This document shows positions 16,768 through 24,097 of a stretch of 64,000 nt of DNA, piece by piece. The notes under the pieces were generated by a model that was given only the letters and a program-made list of their open reading frames with translations, was not told the origin of the DNA and made no database searches. Source of the DNA: Massilia violaceinigra (GTDB taxonomy: Bacteria > Pseudomonadota > Gammaproteobacteria > Burkholderiales > Burkholderiaceae_D); the NCBI RefSeq assembly GCF_002752675.1, contig NZ_CP024608.1:124001-188000 (forward strand), written 5' to 3'. Each line of letters opens with the position of its first letter. Position 1 is the first letter of the stretch. Position numbers and translations under genes: made by a program.

Positions 16768-18900
16768 GTGCCTTCCCAAAAAATCCCCGCCATCCTCACC
16801 GCGCTGATGATCGCCATGTCCGGTACCTTCCCGGCCTTCGCCGCCGACAGCCCGGCGCCACCCGTGGCAGCCAAGGCCGCGTGGCAGGAAACGCGCCACG
16901 GCGACGTCGTCACCGACGACTACCGCTGGCTGCAAAAGAAGGAAGACCCCAAGGTCATCGCCCACCTGAACGCCGAAAACGCCTACACCGAAGCGATGAC
17001 GGCCGATATCGCCCCGCTGTCGGACAAGCTGTTCGCCGAGATCAAGGGCCGCATGCAGGAAGTGGACCTGTCGGTGCCGGCGCGGACCGGTAAATACTAC
17101 TACTACACGCGCTTCGAGGCGGGCAAGCAGTATCCGATCAACTGCCGCCGCCTGGCCGGTGCCAACCTGGCCTACGACGAGAAGGCGCCCGAGGAAATCC
17201 TGCTGAACCAGAACGAGATGGCCGAAGGCCAGAAGTTCTTCGCCGTCGCGGGCACCTTCGTCAGCCCGGACGACTCGCTGCTGGTGTACACCACCGACAC
17301 CACCGGCTACCGCCAGTTCGAGCTGCACATCAAGGACCTCAAGACCGGCAAGCTGCTGGCCGACAGCGTGCCGCGCGTGACGTCGGTCGCGTGGGCGCTT
17401 GATAACAAGACCATCTTTTTCACCCAGGAAGACGCCACCACCAAGCGCTCCGACCGCCTGTTCCGCATGACGCTCGGCAGCAAGCCGGTCGAGGTGTATC
17501 ACGAGCCGGTCGAGCAATTCAGCGTGCAGGTGGAAGCCTCGCGCGACCGCAAGTTCATCGTGGTCGATATCCTCGCAACCGATACCACCGAGGTGCGCAT
17601 GCTGCGCGCCGACCAGCCAAAAGGCGAATTCCGTTCGGTGCTGGGACGCGAAAAAGGCCACCGCTACGGCGTCGAACACCGCAACGGCGAATTGTTCATC
17701 ACGACCAACAAGGATGCGAAAAACTTCCGCCTGGTGCGCGCGCCATTGGCCACGCCTGGCCCCAAGTTCTGGAAAGAGCTGGTCAAGCACGACAAGGCGG
17801 TCATGGTGCGCGAAGTCGACGCTTTCCGCGACTTCCTGGTGGTGATGGAAAAATCGAATGCGCTCAACCGCGCGCGCATCTACAACTTCAAGACCAAATC
17901 GTGGAAGACGGTGCAGTTCGACGATCCGGTCTACATGGCCACGCGCACGCGTACCCCTGCCTACGACGCCACCAGCTACCGCATGGCGTACCAGTCGCCG
18001 GTGACGCCGTCGACCGTGCTCGATGTGGACATGGCCAGCGGCGCGCGCACGGTCCTCAAGCGCGTCGAGGTGGTGGGCGGCTACGATCCGACCCGCTATG
18101 AAAGCCGGCGCCTGTGGGTCACCGCGCGCGATGGCGTCAAGGTGCCGCTGTCGGCCGTCTACAAGAAGGGCGTCAAGTTCGACGGCAGCGCGCCGCTGCT
18201 GCTGGCCTCCTACGGTTCGTACGGCATTCCGACGGAAGCCAATTTTTCGATCAACCGTCTCAGCCTGCTCGAGCGCGGCGTGATCTACGTGCAGGCGCAT
18301 ATCCGCGGCGGCACCGACATGGGCCAGGCCTGGCACGACGACGGCATGCTGATGAAAAAGAAGAACACCTTCTATGACTTCATCGACGCCGCCGATTACC
18401 TGGTCAAGGAAAAATGGACCAGCCCGAATCGCCTGATCATCCAGGGCGGCAGCGCCGGCGGCCTGCTGATGGGCGCCGTGGTCAACATGCGCCCGGAGCT
18501 GTTCCACGGCGTGCATGCGGCCGTGCCATTCGTCGACGTGATGAACACCATGATGGACGCCACCCTGCCCCTGACCACCGGCGAGTACCTCGAATGGGGC
18601 AACCCGACCGAGAAAGCCGCCTACGACTACATGCGCAGCTACTCGCCGTACGATAACATCGAGCGCAAAGCCTATCCGGCCATGCTGGTGACGACAGGCC
18701 TGAACGACAGCCAGGTGATGTACTGGGAGCCGGCCAAGTATGTCGCCAAACTGCGCGCGCACAAGACCGATACCAATCCGCTGCTGCTCAAGACGAACAT
18801 GGGGGCCGGCCACGGTGGCGCGTCCGGGCGTTACAACGCAGTCAAGGAAGGCGCCTTCATCATGGCCTGGATGCTGTCGCAGTGGGGCATCAAGGAGTAA
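16768..18900 (+). CDS. ptrB: exported oligopeptidase B-like S9A peptidase
   Basis: A 710-residue prolyl-oligopeptidase-family serine peptidase closest in motifs to oligopeptidase B (protease II), which cuts short peptides after basic residues. It has an N-terminal signal peptide (AILTALMIAMSGTFPAFA), unlike the cytosolic enterobacterial enzyme. The propeller half contains the YYYYTRFEAGKQYPINCRR segment. The catalytic half has Ser in GGSAGGLLMG, Asp in TTGLNDSQV and His in GAGHGGASGR. The start is the GTG at 16768, preceded by AGGAG at five bases; an ATG 36 bp upstream has no ribosome site. It is monocistronic. Confidence 0.92.
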   Translation: MPSQKIPAILTALMIAMSGTFPAFAADSPAPPVAAKAAWQETRHGDVVTDDYRWLQKKEDPKVIAHLNAENAYTEAMTADIAPLSDKLFAEIKGRMQEVDLSVPARTGKYYYYTRFEAGKQYPINCRRLAGANLAYDEKAPEEILLNQNEMAEGQKFFAVAGTFVSPDDSLLVYTTDTTGYRQFELHIKDLKTGKLLADSVPRVTSVAWALDNKTIFFTQEDATTKRSDRLFRMTLGSKPVEVYHEPVEQFSVQVEASRDRKFIVVDILATDTTEVRMLRADQPKGEFRSVLGREKGHRYGVEHRNGELFITTNKDAKNFRLVRAPLATPGPKFWKELVKHDKAVMVREVDAFRDFLVVMEKSNALNRARIYNFKTKSWKTVQFDDPVYMATRTRTPAYDATSYRMAYQSPVTPSTVLDVDMASGARTVLKRVEVVGGYDPTRYESRRLWVTARDGVKVPLSAVYKKGVKFDGSAPLLLASYGSYGIPTEANFSINRLSLLERGVIYVQAHIRGGTDMGQAWHDDGMLMKKKNTFYDFIDAADYLVKEKWTSPNRLIIQGGSAGGLLMGAVVNMRPELFHGVHAAVPFVDVMNTMMDATLPLTTGEYLEWGNPTEKAAYDYMRSYSPYDNIERKAYPAMLVTTGLNDSQVMYWEPAKYVAKLRAHKTDTNPLLLKTNMGAGHGGASGRYNAVKEGAFIMAWMLSQWGIKE

Positions 18901-18970
18901 TCGGGCGGGCGATCCGGAACATCGGGCGCCGGGGATTTTTCGGAATTCTGCACTTTTTTCGCAAAAACCC

Positions 18971-18999
18971 TTGCGCACTTTCCGAACTCTAGCTATGAT
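18971..18999 (+). promoter_or_regulatory. sigma-70 promoter of the tRNA-Val/tRNA-Asp unit
   Basis: TTGCGC (971-976) and TATGAT (994-999) with a 17-bp spacer form a good -35/-10 pair. They lie about 60 bp before the mature 5' end of tRNA-Val, the right distance for a leader that RNase P removes. Confidence 0.8.
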
Positions 19000-19058
19000 T
19001 CGTGCCTCTTCAGACGTGGTGACAAACGTCGGATGCAGTCTCTGAGGTAAGCGAGTTT

Positions 19059-19134
19059 GGGTGCTTAGCTCAGTTGGTAGAGCAGCGCCCTTACAAGGCG
19101 CGGGTCGGGAGTTCGAGCCTCTCAGCACCCACCA
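19059..19134 (+). tRNA. tRNA-Val (anticodon TAC)
   Basis: A complete 76-nt cloverleaf: acceptor stem GGGTGCT/AGCACCC, D-arm TTAGCTCAGTTGGTAGAG, anticodon loop CTTACAA giving TAC, T-loop GTTCGAGCC, and encoded CCA. It lies 48 bp before tRNA-Asp in one transcript. Confidence 0.97.
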
Positions 19135-19182
19135 CCATCAGAGACGGGGCATCATGATCAGCAGTACCGATCAGAGTAACAC

Positions 19183-19259
19183 GGAGTGGTAGTTCAGTTG
19201 GTTAGAATACCGGCCTGTCACGTCGGGGGTCGCGGGTTCGAGTCCCGTCCGCTCCGCCA
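19183..19259 (+). tRNA. tRNA-Asp (anticodon GTC)
   Basis: A complete 77-nt cloverleaf: acceptor GGAGTGG/CCGCTCC with one G-U pair, anticodon loop CTGTCAC giving GTC, T-arm GCGGGTTCGAGTCCCGT, discriminator G and encoded CCA. An intrinsic terminator follows 12 bp later. Confidence 0.97.
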
Positions 19260-19270
19260 GCATCAAAGAA

Positions 19271-19297
19271 GGGCCCGATTCGTCGGGCCCTTTTTCT
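19271..19297 (+). terminator. intrinsic terminator of the tRNA unit
   Basis: GGGCCCGA, loop TTCG region, TCGGGCCC, then TTTTTCTTTTTT. A strong GC stem with a long T tract directly after tRNA-Asp. Confidence 0.93.
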
Positions 19298-19334
19298 TTT
19301 TTCCTTTTTGTTTTTCCTTCATCTCGGAACCGCC

Positions 19335-20420
19335 TTGGCCCACGCCTACGTCACGTTTCGCCGTCGCCTCGCCATCCACGCGTTCCAGCGCTTTGCCGCC
19401 AGCCTGAAAAGTTCGGCCGAGATCATGCTGCTGGTATTTGCCCAGGTTCTCATCGGCCTGTTCGCGCTGGTCGCCCTGCCCTCCATGTACGCCGCCTCCC
19501 AGGGCGCCCTGCAAGCCATTGGCCTGCTCATTGCGCACGGCCTGGTGATGGCCCTGCCGGCAGTGGTGCTGCGCAAGCGCGTGCTGCCGCTCGACGTGGT
19601 GTACTGGGTGCGCCGCCTGCCGGTGCCGCCCGCCACGCAACTGGCGGCGGACGCGCTGGTGGCCGGCATGATGGTCGGGCCGCTGGCGCTGCTGTACGCG
19701 GTATCGGCGGCGGTCTGGCTGTGGCAGCGGCCCGACTGGCTGCTGCCCGTGCGCGGCGTGCTCGGTACCGTGTTCTCGCTGATGCTGACGTATGCCTGCG
19801 CGGTCGCGGTGCTGTCGCTGCGCGCGCGCCGCGCCCCGTCGAGCGCACGCTGGCTGCGCCGCCTGGCGCCGCCGCCGCTGCGCTATGAAACGCGCCACTG
19901 GCGCCCGCGCGTGCTCATGCTGTGGCATCGCTTGTTCTGGCTGCCCTTCTGGCGCAACGAGAACATGGTCGGCCGCCAGCAAACCCTGTTGCTGGCCGCC
20001 GCCGTGGGCGCGGCGCTGCCGTGGATGCAGGCGCCGCCCGGCATCGTGCGCGCGGTGCTGGCGCTGGCCACCAGCGCGCTGATGGTGCTGCTCACCGACC
20101 GTGGCGACAAGGCCGTGCGCGAGCAGCTCGCCGCGCTGCGCCCCGTCATGGCGGCCTGGCCGCTGCAAGCGCGTTCGGTGGCGCTGGCCGCGCGCGCGTT
20201 TGCGCTGCTGCCCGCGCTGCTGGTGCTGGCGATCGTGTTCGCCGGCGGCGCGGTCCATGGCCTGTGGGGACGCCCCGCCGGCCGCGCCTACCTGATCCTC
20301 GCCTGCGTGGCCCAGGTGCTGCTGGTGGCGATCCCGCGCTTTACGGCGCGCGGGCGGGTAGGCCTGGTGGTGGTTCAGATTCTGGTATTGACTGCGGTGG
20401 GGAGCGAATTATGGGAGTAG
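19335..20420 (+). CDS. ABC transporter permease subunit
   Basis: About 361 residues with several hydrophobic membrane spans (for example AEIMLLVFAQVLIGLFALVAL, LLIAHGLVMALPAVVL, ALVAGMMVGPLALLYAVSAAVWL, ALLPALLVLAIVFAGGAV, LILACVAQVLLVAI). No conserved export motif names the substrate. It overlaps the following ATPase gene by 10 bp, so the two form one inner-membrane transporter. The start is uncertain: the frame has only TTG codons at its beginning (19308 or 19335), both close behind the tRNA terminator and neither with a good Shine-Dalgarno. I took the one opening LAHAYVTFRRR. Confidence 0.72.
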   Translation: MAHAYVTFRRRLAIHAFQRFAASLKSSAEIMLLVFAQVLIGLFALVALPSMYAASQGALQAIGLLIAHGLVMALPAVVLRKRVLPLDVVYWVRRLPVPPATQLAADALVAGMMVGPLALLYAVSAAVWLWQRPDWLLPVRGVLGTVFSLMLTYACAVAVLSLRARRAPSSARWLRRLAPPPLRYETRHWRPRVLMLWHRLFWLPFWRNENMVGRQQTLLLAAAVGAALPWMQAPPGIVRAVLALATSALMVLLTDRGDKAVREQLAALRPVMAAWPLQARSVALAARAFALLPALLVLAIVFAGGAVHGLWGRPAGRAYLILACVAQVLLVAIPRFTARGRVGLVVVQILVLTAVGSELWE

Positions 20421-21040
20421 GACAGCAGCCGGTACTGCGCATCGAGGGCGTGCATTTTCACTTCGATACGCGTCCGGTGTTCAGCGATTTTTCGGCGGCG
20501 ATCGAGCCGGGCATCACCTGGCTGCGCGGCGCCAACGGCATGGGCAAGACCACCTTGCTCAAGCTGGTGGCCGGCACGCTCACGCCCAACCGCGGCACCA
20601 TCGCGCTGGGCGGCGTCGATTGCGCGGCGCAGCCGCTGGCCTACCGGCTGGCCACATTTTACTGCGGCGGCGACCTGCCGGACCTGCCGTGGCTGACCGT
20701 GCAGGAATTCCTCGACCTGCATCTGGCGCTGTATCCGGATACCGAAGCGCGCCTGGTCGAACGCCAGCTGGAAGCGTTCGGGGTCACGGGCACGCTGGAG
20801 CAGGCGCTGTCGACCTTGTCGCTGGGGCAGCACAAGAAGGTACAGCTATCGCTGGCGCTGGCCTTGCCGGTGCGCCTGCTGCTGCTCGACGAGCCGTTCA
20901 ACGGGCTCGATGCGGCGGCCGTGGAGTACCTGCGGGGGCAGCTGGGCGAACGGGGGGCAAGGCAGGATATGTGCGTGCTGCTGACCAGTCACCTGGAGCC
21001 GCTGGTGGAGGTGAAACGAATGCTGGATCTGGATCGATGA
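20411..21040 (+). CDS. ABC transporter ATP-binding protein
   Basis: A 209-residue ATPase with Walker A GANGMGKTT (residues 40-48), a slightly degenerate signature LSLGQHKK, and Walker B LLLLDEPFNGLD. The switch His is in LLTSHLEP. Length and motifs resemble CcmA-like or multidrug-type single-domain ATPases. Its ATG overlaps the permease stop region, so translation is coupled. A 15-bp palindrome follows the stop by 6 bp. The substrate is unknown. Confidence 0.88.
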   Translation: MGVGQQPVLRIEGVHFHFDTRPVFSDFSAAIEPGITWLRGANGMGKTTLLKLVAGTLTPNRGTIALGGVDCAAQPLAYRLATFYCGGDLPDLPWLTVQEFLDLHLALYPDTEARLVERQLEAFGVTGTLEQALSTLSLGQHKKVQLSLALALPVRLLLLDEPFNGLDAAAVEYLRGQLGERGARQDMCVLLTSHLEPLVEVKRMLDLDR

Positions 21041-21046
21041 CCTCAG

Positions 21047-21080
21047 CCCCGTCGTTCCCGCCTGCGCGGGAACGACGGGG
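21047..21080. repeat. GTCGTTCCCGC palindrome between convergent genes
   Basis: CCCCGTCGTTCCCGC, loop CTGC, GCGGGAACGACGGGG: a perfect 15-bp stem that fills the 41-bp gap between the ATPase gene and the cyclase gene. It has no T tract, but it is the only structure available to end either transcript. Confidence 0.92.
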
Positions 21081-21081
21081 G

Positions 21082-22242
21082 TTAAGCGCACTGCCTCACC
21101 GGCTGTCCCGCCTCGATCCGGTTGCGCCCCGCGCTCTTGGCCACATACAGCGCGTGATCGGCGCGCGCCAGCGCGGCATTGATATGCTCGCCCTCCTCGA
21201 TCGCCACCACCCCGATACTGACCGTCATCGCGTACGCCTCCTCCAGGCCCGGCAAACGCGCCGCGAGCACCGCGAGGCGCAGCCGCTCGGCCGCCTGCAG
21301 CGCGCCCGTCAGGCACGTCCCCGGCATCACCAGCGCGAACTCCTCGCCACCAAGCCGGCCCATGATGTCATGCTCGCGCAAGGTCGCCTGCGCGGTGGCG
21401 CTGAACACGCACAGTGCGTGGTCGCCGGCGGCATGCCCGAAGCGGTCGTTCAAACTTTTGAAATGGTCCAGGTCGAGCATCATCAGCGCGACCGGGGTGC
21501 GAAGGCGCGCGGCCAGCATGCGCGCGCTCTCGGTACGCTCGAAAAACGCGCGCCGGTTGACCAGTCCCGTGAGGCTGTCGGTGGTGGCCAGCAGCGCCAT
21601 CGCGCGGTCGTCCTTCTCCTTGCACAGCAGCAGAAAGCCGAAGCCGTTCACGATCATCAGCAGGTAGCCGGCGATATACGCGACACTCTGCACCACGCCC
21701 GGCGTGCCGCCGCTGAGCACCATGCCGGCGGAACTGAAGCAGGCGCGCAGCGCCATGGCCACCGAGAACACCAGGTTGTTGACGCCGATGATGCGCTGCA
21801 GGTCCGATGCCGCGCGGCCGGGATGCAGCAGCGCGGCCGCCATCGCACCGCTGAACAGGGCGATCATCAGCGACAGCATCACGCCCAGGTCGCGCGCGCT
21901 GGCGCCGGCCAGCGCCGCCAGGTAGTACAGCAGCAGTGCCACGGTCGTGAGCGGATACAGCAGGCGCCGCCAGCGCCGATAGCCGAAGAAGGCGCAGTAG
22001 GCCGCCGCTTCGATCATGATGCCCAGCACCAGCACCGTCGACGCTCCGAGGCCCATCCACAGCGGCGCGCCGTCGGTCTGCAGGTAGGCCAGCAGGTTGG
22101 CCATGCCCTGCACCACCTTGGCCCACTTCCACATGCCCATGGCGGGATGGGCCGAGCCGGAACGCACGTAACCCGCCATCAGCATGGCGAAGGCAATATT
22201 GCCCACGGCCATTACCAACATGAAGGTTTTGATATCGATCAC
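21082..22242 (-). CDS. membrane-bound diguanylate cyclase (GGDEF)
   Basis: A 386-residue enzyme making c-di-GMP from two GTP. The first ~200 residues hold about six hydrophobic segments (FMLVMAVGNIAFAMLMAGYV, TVALLLYYLAALAGA, AYIAGYLLMIVNGFGFLLL) that probably sense a membrane signal. The GGDEF domain follows (DSLTGLVNRRAF, LDLDHFKSLND), with the active site GGEEF at 298-302. An inhibitory-site RxxD (REHD) sits five residues before it, so product inhibition is likely. The start is the GTG at 22242, with GAGGA seven bases upstream, instead of a start 21 codons earlier. It is divergent from the cyclic-nucleotide-binding gene. Confidence 0.9.
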   Translation of the reverse strand: MIDIKTFMLVMAVGNIAFAMLMAGYVRSGSAHPAMGMWKWAKVVQGMANLLAYLQTDGAPLWMGLGASTVLVLGIMIEAAAYCAFFGYRRWRRLLYPLTTVALLLYYLAALAGASARDLGVMLSLMIALFSGAMAAALLHPGRAASDLQRIIGVNNLVFSVAMALRACFSSAGMVLSGGTPGVVQSVAYIAGYLLMIVNGFGFLLLCKEKDDRAMALLATTDSLTGLVNRRAFFERTESARMLAARLRTPVALMMLDLDHFKSLNDRFGHAAGDHALCVFSATAQATLREHDIMGRLGGEEFALVMPGTCLTGALQAAERLRLAVLAARLPGLEEAYAMTVSIGVVAIEEGEHINAALARADHALYVAKSAGRNRIEAGQPVRQCA

Positions 22243-22499
22243 AGCGCTTTCCTCGTGAATAAAACACGGCCGCCGCAGCAGGCGTCGCATCAAGGCGGCC
22301 CGCACACAGAGAATGAGTATGTAAATGTTAATATTTATTACTTCGAGGCATTATCTTACACTAGTTATTGCTTCGCTTCTTACTGTGGCAAAATTATGGT
22401 AAACACGCACGACAACAGCCCTGGCGGCAAATCTGCTGCGCACGCCAGTTGCTTGGCGCATAATCGAGCTCGTGCGTGTCATCCCCCTCTGGAGTTAAT

Positions 22500-22982
22500 T
22501 TGATCTTTGGTTTTCTGAAATCGCCGCCGCTGTCGCCACGCCTGCACCGCCTTAAAAGTTCGGTCCTGTTCAATTCCCTGACCCCGCTCGAACTGAAAAT
22601 CGTCGATGGCCTGATGCACGAGCGGCGCTACCTGACCGACGAAATCGTGTTCGACCAGGGCGAGGAAGGCCAGGCCCTGTACCTGGTCACGTCGGGCAAG
22701 GTGGCCATCAGCCGCGCCAAGGGCAGTGCCTTCATGGTGGTGTCCGAACTCGGGCCGGGCAGCGTGTTCGGCGACATGGCGCTGCTGGACGACTCGCCGC
22801 GCACGGCGCAGGCGCGCGCCATGGAGAACTGCGAGCTGGCGGTGTTCTTCCGCGCCGATTTCCTGGGGCTGATGGAAACCGACGCCGTGATCGGCTACAA
22901 AATTTCGCTGACCCTGGCGCGCCTGGTCGGCCAGCGCCTGCGCGACTGGATGGGCGGCAGCCCGCAGGTGGAAGCCTTATGA
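22500..22982 (+). CDS. cyclic nucleotide-binding domain protein
   Basis: A 160-residue stand-alone CAP/PKA-type sensor domain. The cyclic-nucleotide pocket is seen in the phosphate-binding cassette FGDMALLDDSPRTAQARA, preceded by the roll (LYLVTSGKVAISR). There is no helix-turn-helix after it, so it is not a transcription factor; it may bind cAMP, cGMP or c-di-GMP and act on a partner. The start is the TTG at 22500, with GGAG five bases upstream. Its stop overlaps the ATG of the AI-2E permease gene (ATGA), so the two are translationally coupled and probably work together. Confidence 0.82.
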   Translation: MIFGFLKSPPLSPRLHRLKSSVLFNSLTPLELKIVDGLMHERRYLTDEIVFDQGEEGQALYLVTSGKVAISRAKGSAFMVVSELGPGSVFGDMALLDDSPRTAQARAMENCELAVFFRADFLGLMETDAVIGYKISLTLARLVGQRLRDWMGGSPQVEAL

Positions 22983-24097
22983 ACTCGCGCGATCGCGCAG
23001 GACCCGTGGTCTGGTGCGGGATCATCGCGGTCACCTGCCTGCTCCTGATCCTGCTCGAACACACGCTGTGGCTGGCCATTCCCTTCATCTTCGGCACGGT
23101 CCTGTACTACATCCTGCTCGCGCCCATGCAGCGCCTGATCCGCGCCGGCGTCGGCCAGGACCTGGCCGCGCTGACCGTGGGCGGCGGCTTCGTGGCCGTG
23201 CTCTCGCTGGTGCTGGTGCTGGTGTTCTCGTACGTGGCGGTGCCGGAGGAATCGTGGCAGGCGCTGCTCGGGCACTACCTCGATGGTGGCGTGACCTTCG
23301 TCCGCAACACCATGCAGCTGCTCGAGAAAAAATTCCCGGTGTTCGAACAGATGCACCTGACGCGGCTCGTGAACCGGCGCTTCAAGTCCTTCACCGACAA
23401 TTTCGCCCAGCAGCACCTGGCCGGGCTGCTGGTGGTGATCGCCGGCTGGCTGCCGTCGCTCTTGCTGGCGCCTTTCCTGACCTTCTTCTTCCTGCGCGAC
23501 GGCGCCAGCTTCAAGCGCTTTTTGGCGCGCGCAGTGCCGAATGCGTTTTTCGAGAAAACCCTGTTCCTGCTGCACGAAGTCGACCAGACCGCGCGCCGCT
23601 ACTTCCAGGGCCTGATCAAGCTGACCGTGATCGACACCATCATGCTGGCGCTCGGGCTGTGGATGATCGGCGTGTCCTCGCCGCTCGCGCTGGCGCTCAT
23701 TTCGGCGGTGCTGGCCTGGGTGCCGTTCGTCGGCTCGGTGGCCGGCTGCATCATGGTGGTGGTGGTGGCCGCCACCGACGCACCGTCCAATCCGGTGATC
23801 GGCTATGGCGCGATCGGCGTGTTCGTGGCGGTGCGCCTGCTGGACGACTTCATCTTCATGCCGCTCACGCTCGGACGCAGCCTGCAGATCCATCCGCTCA
23901 TGACGGTGCTGATGATCTTCGTGGGCGGCTCGCTGGCCGGGGTGGCCGGGCTGATGCTGGTGCTGCCGCTGCTCGGGGTGGTGATGGTGGTCGGCGAAAC
24001 GCTCGGCTGCCTGGTGACCAATGCGCGCCTGCGCGCGCGCCACCGCAATGCGATGGCGCTGCGGGTCAGGCAGGCCAGCGTGGGGCTGGCGAAGTAG
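22979..24097 (+). CDS. AI-2E family transporter (PerM-like permease)
   Basis: A 372-residue inner-membrane protein of the AI-2 exporter/PerM superfamily. It has paired N-terminal spans (VVWCGIIAVTCLLLILLEHTLWLAIPFIFGTVLYYIL), a soluble cytoplasmic segment, and the C-terminal cluster with PFLTFFFLRDG, GLIKLTVIDTIMLALGLWMIGV and GGSLAGVAGLMLVLPLLGVVM. Members export autoinducer-2, Na+/H+ or unknown solutes; the substrate is not predictable. It is coupled to the cyclic-nucleotide sensor. Its last 32 bp overlap the 3' end of the GGDEF-EAL gene on the other strand. Confidence 0.88.
   Translation: MNSRDRAGPVVWCGIIAVTCLLLILLEHTLWLAIPFIFGTVLYYILLAPMQRLIRAGVGQDLAALTVGGGFVAVLSLVLVLVFSYVAVPEESWQALLGHYLDGGVTFVRNTMQLLEKKFPVFEQMHLTRLVNRRFKSFTDNFAQQHLAGLLVVIAGWLPSLLLAPFLTFFFLRDGASFKRFLARAVPNAFFEKTLFLLHEVDQTARRYFQGLIKLTVIDTIMLALGLWMIGVSSPLALALISAVLAWVPFVGSVAGCIMVVVVAATDAPSNPVIGYGAIGVFVAVRLLDDFIFMPLTLGRSLQIHPLMTVLMIFVGGSLAGVAGLMLVLPLLGVVMVVGETLGCLVTNARLRARHRNAMALRVRQASVGLAK

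Noticed and set aside
16387..19128. 913-codon minus-strand frame across oligopeptidase B and tRNA-Val
   Set aside because: It crosses a tRNA gene and is antisense to a complete S9A peptidase with catalytic triad.
19059..19259. tRNA-associated integration site for an island
   Set aside because: Both tRNA genes are complete, no integrase is nearby, and I see no second copy of a tRNA 3' end in the window.
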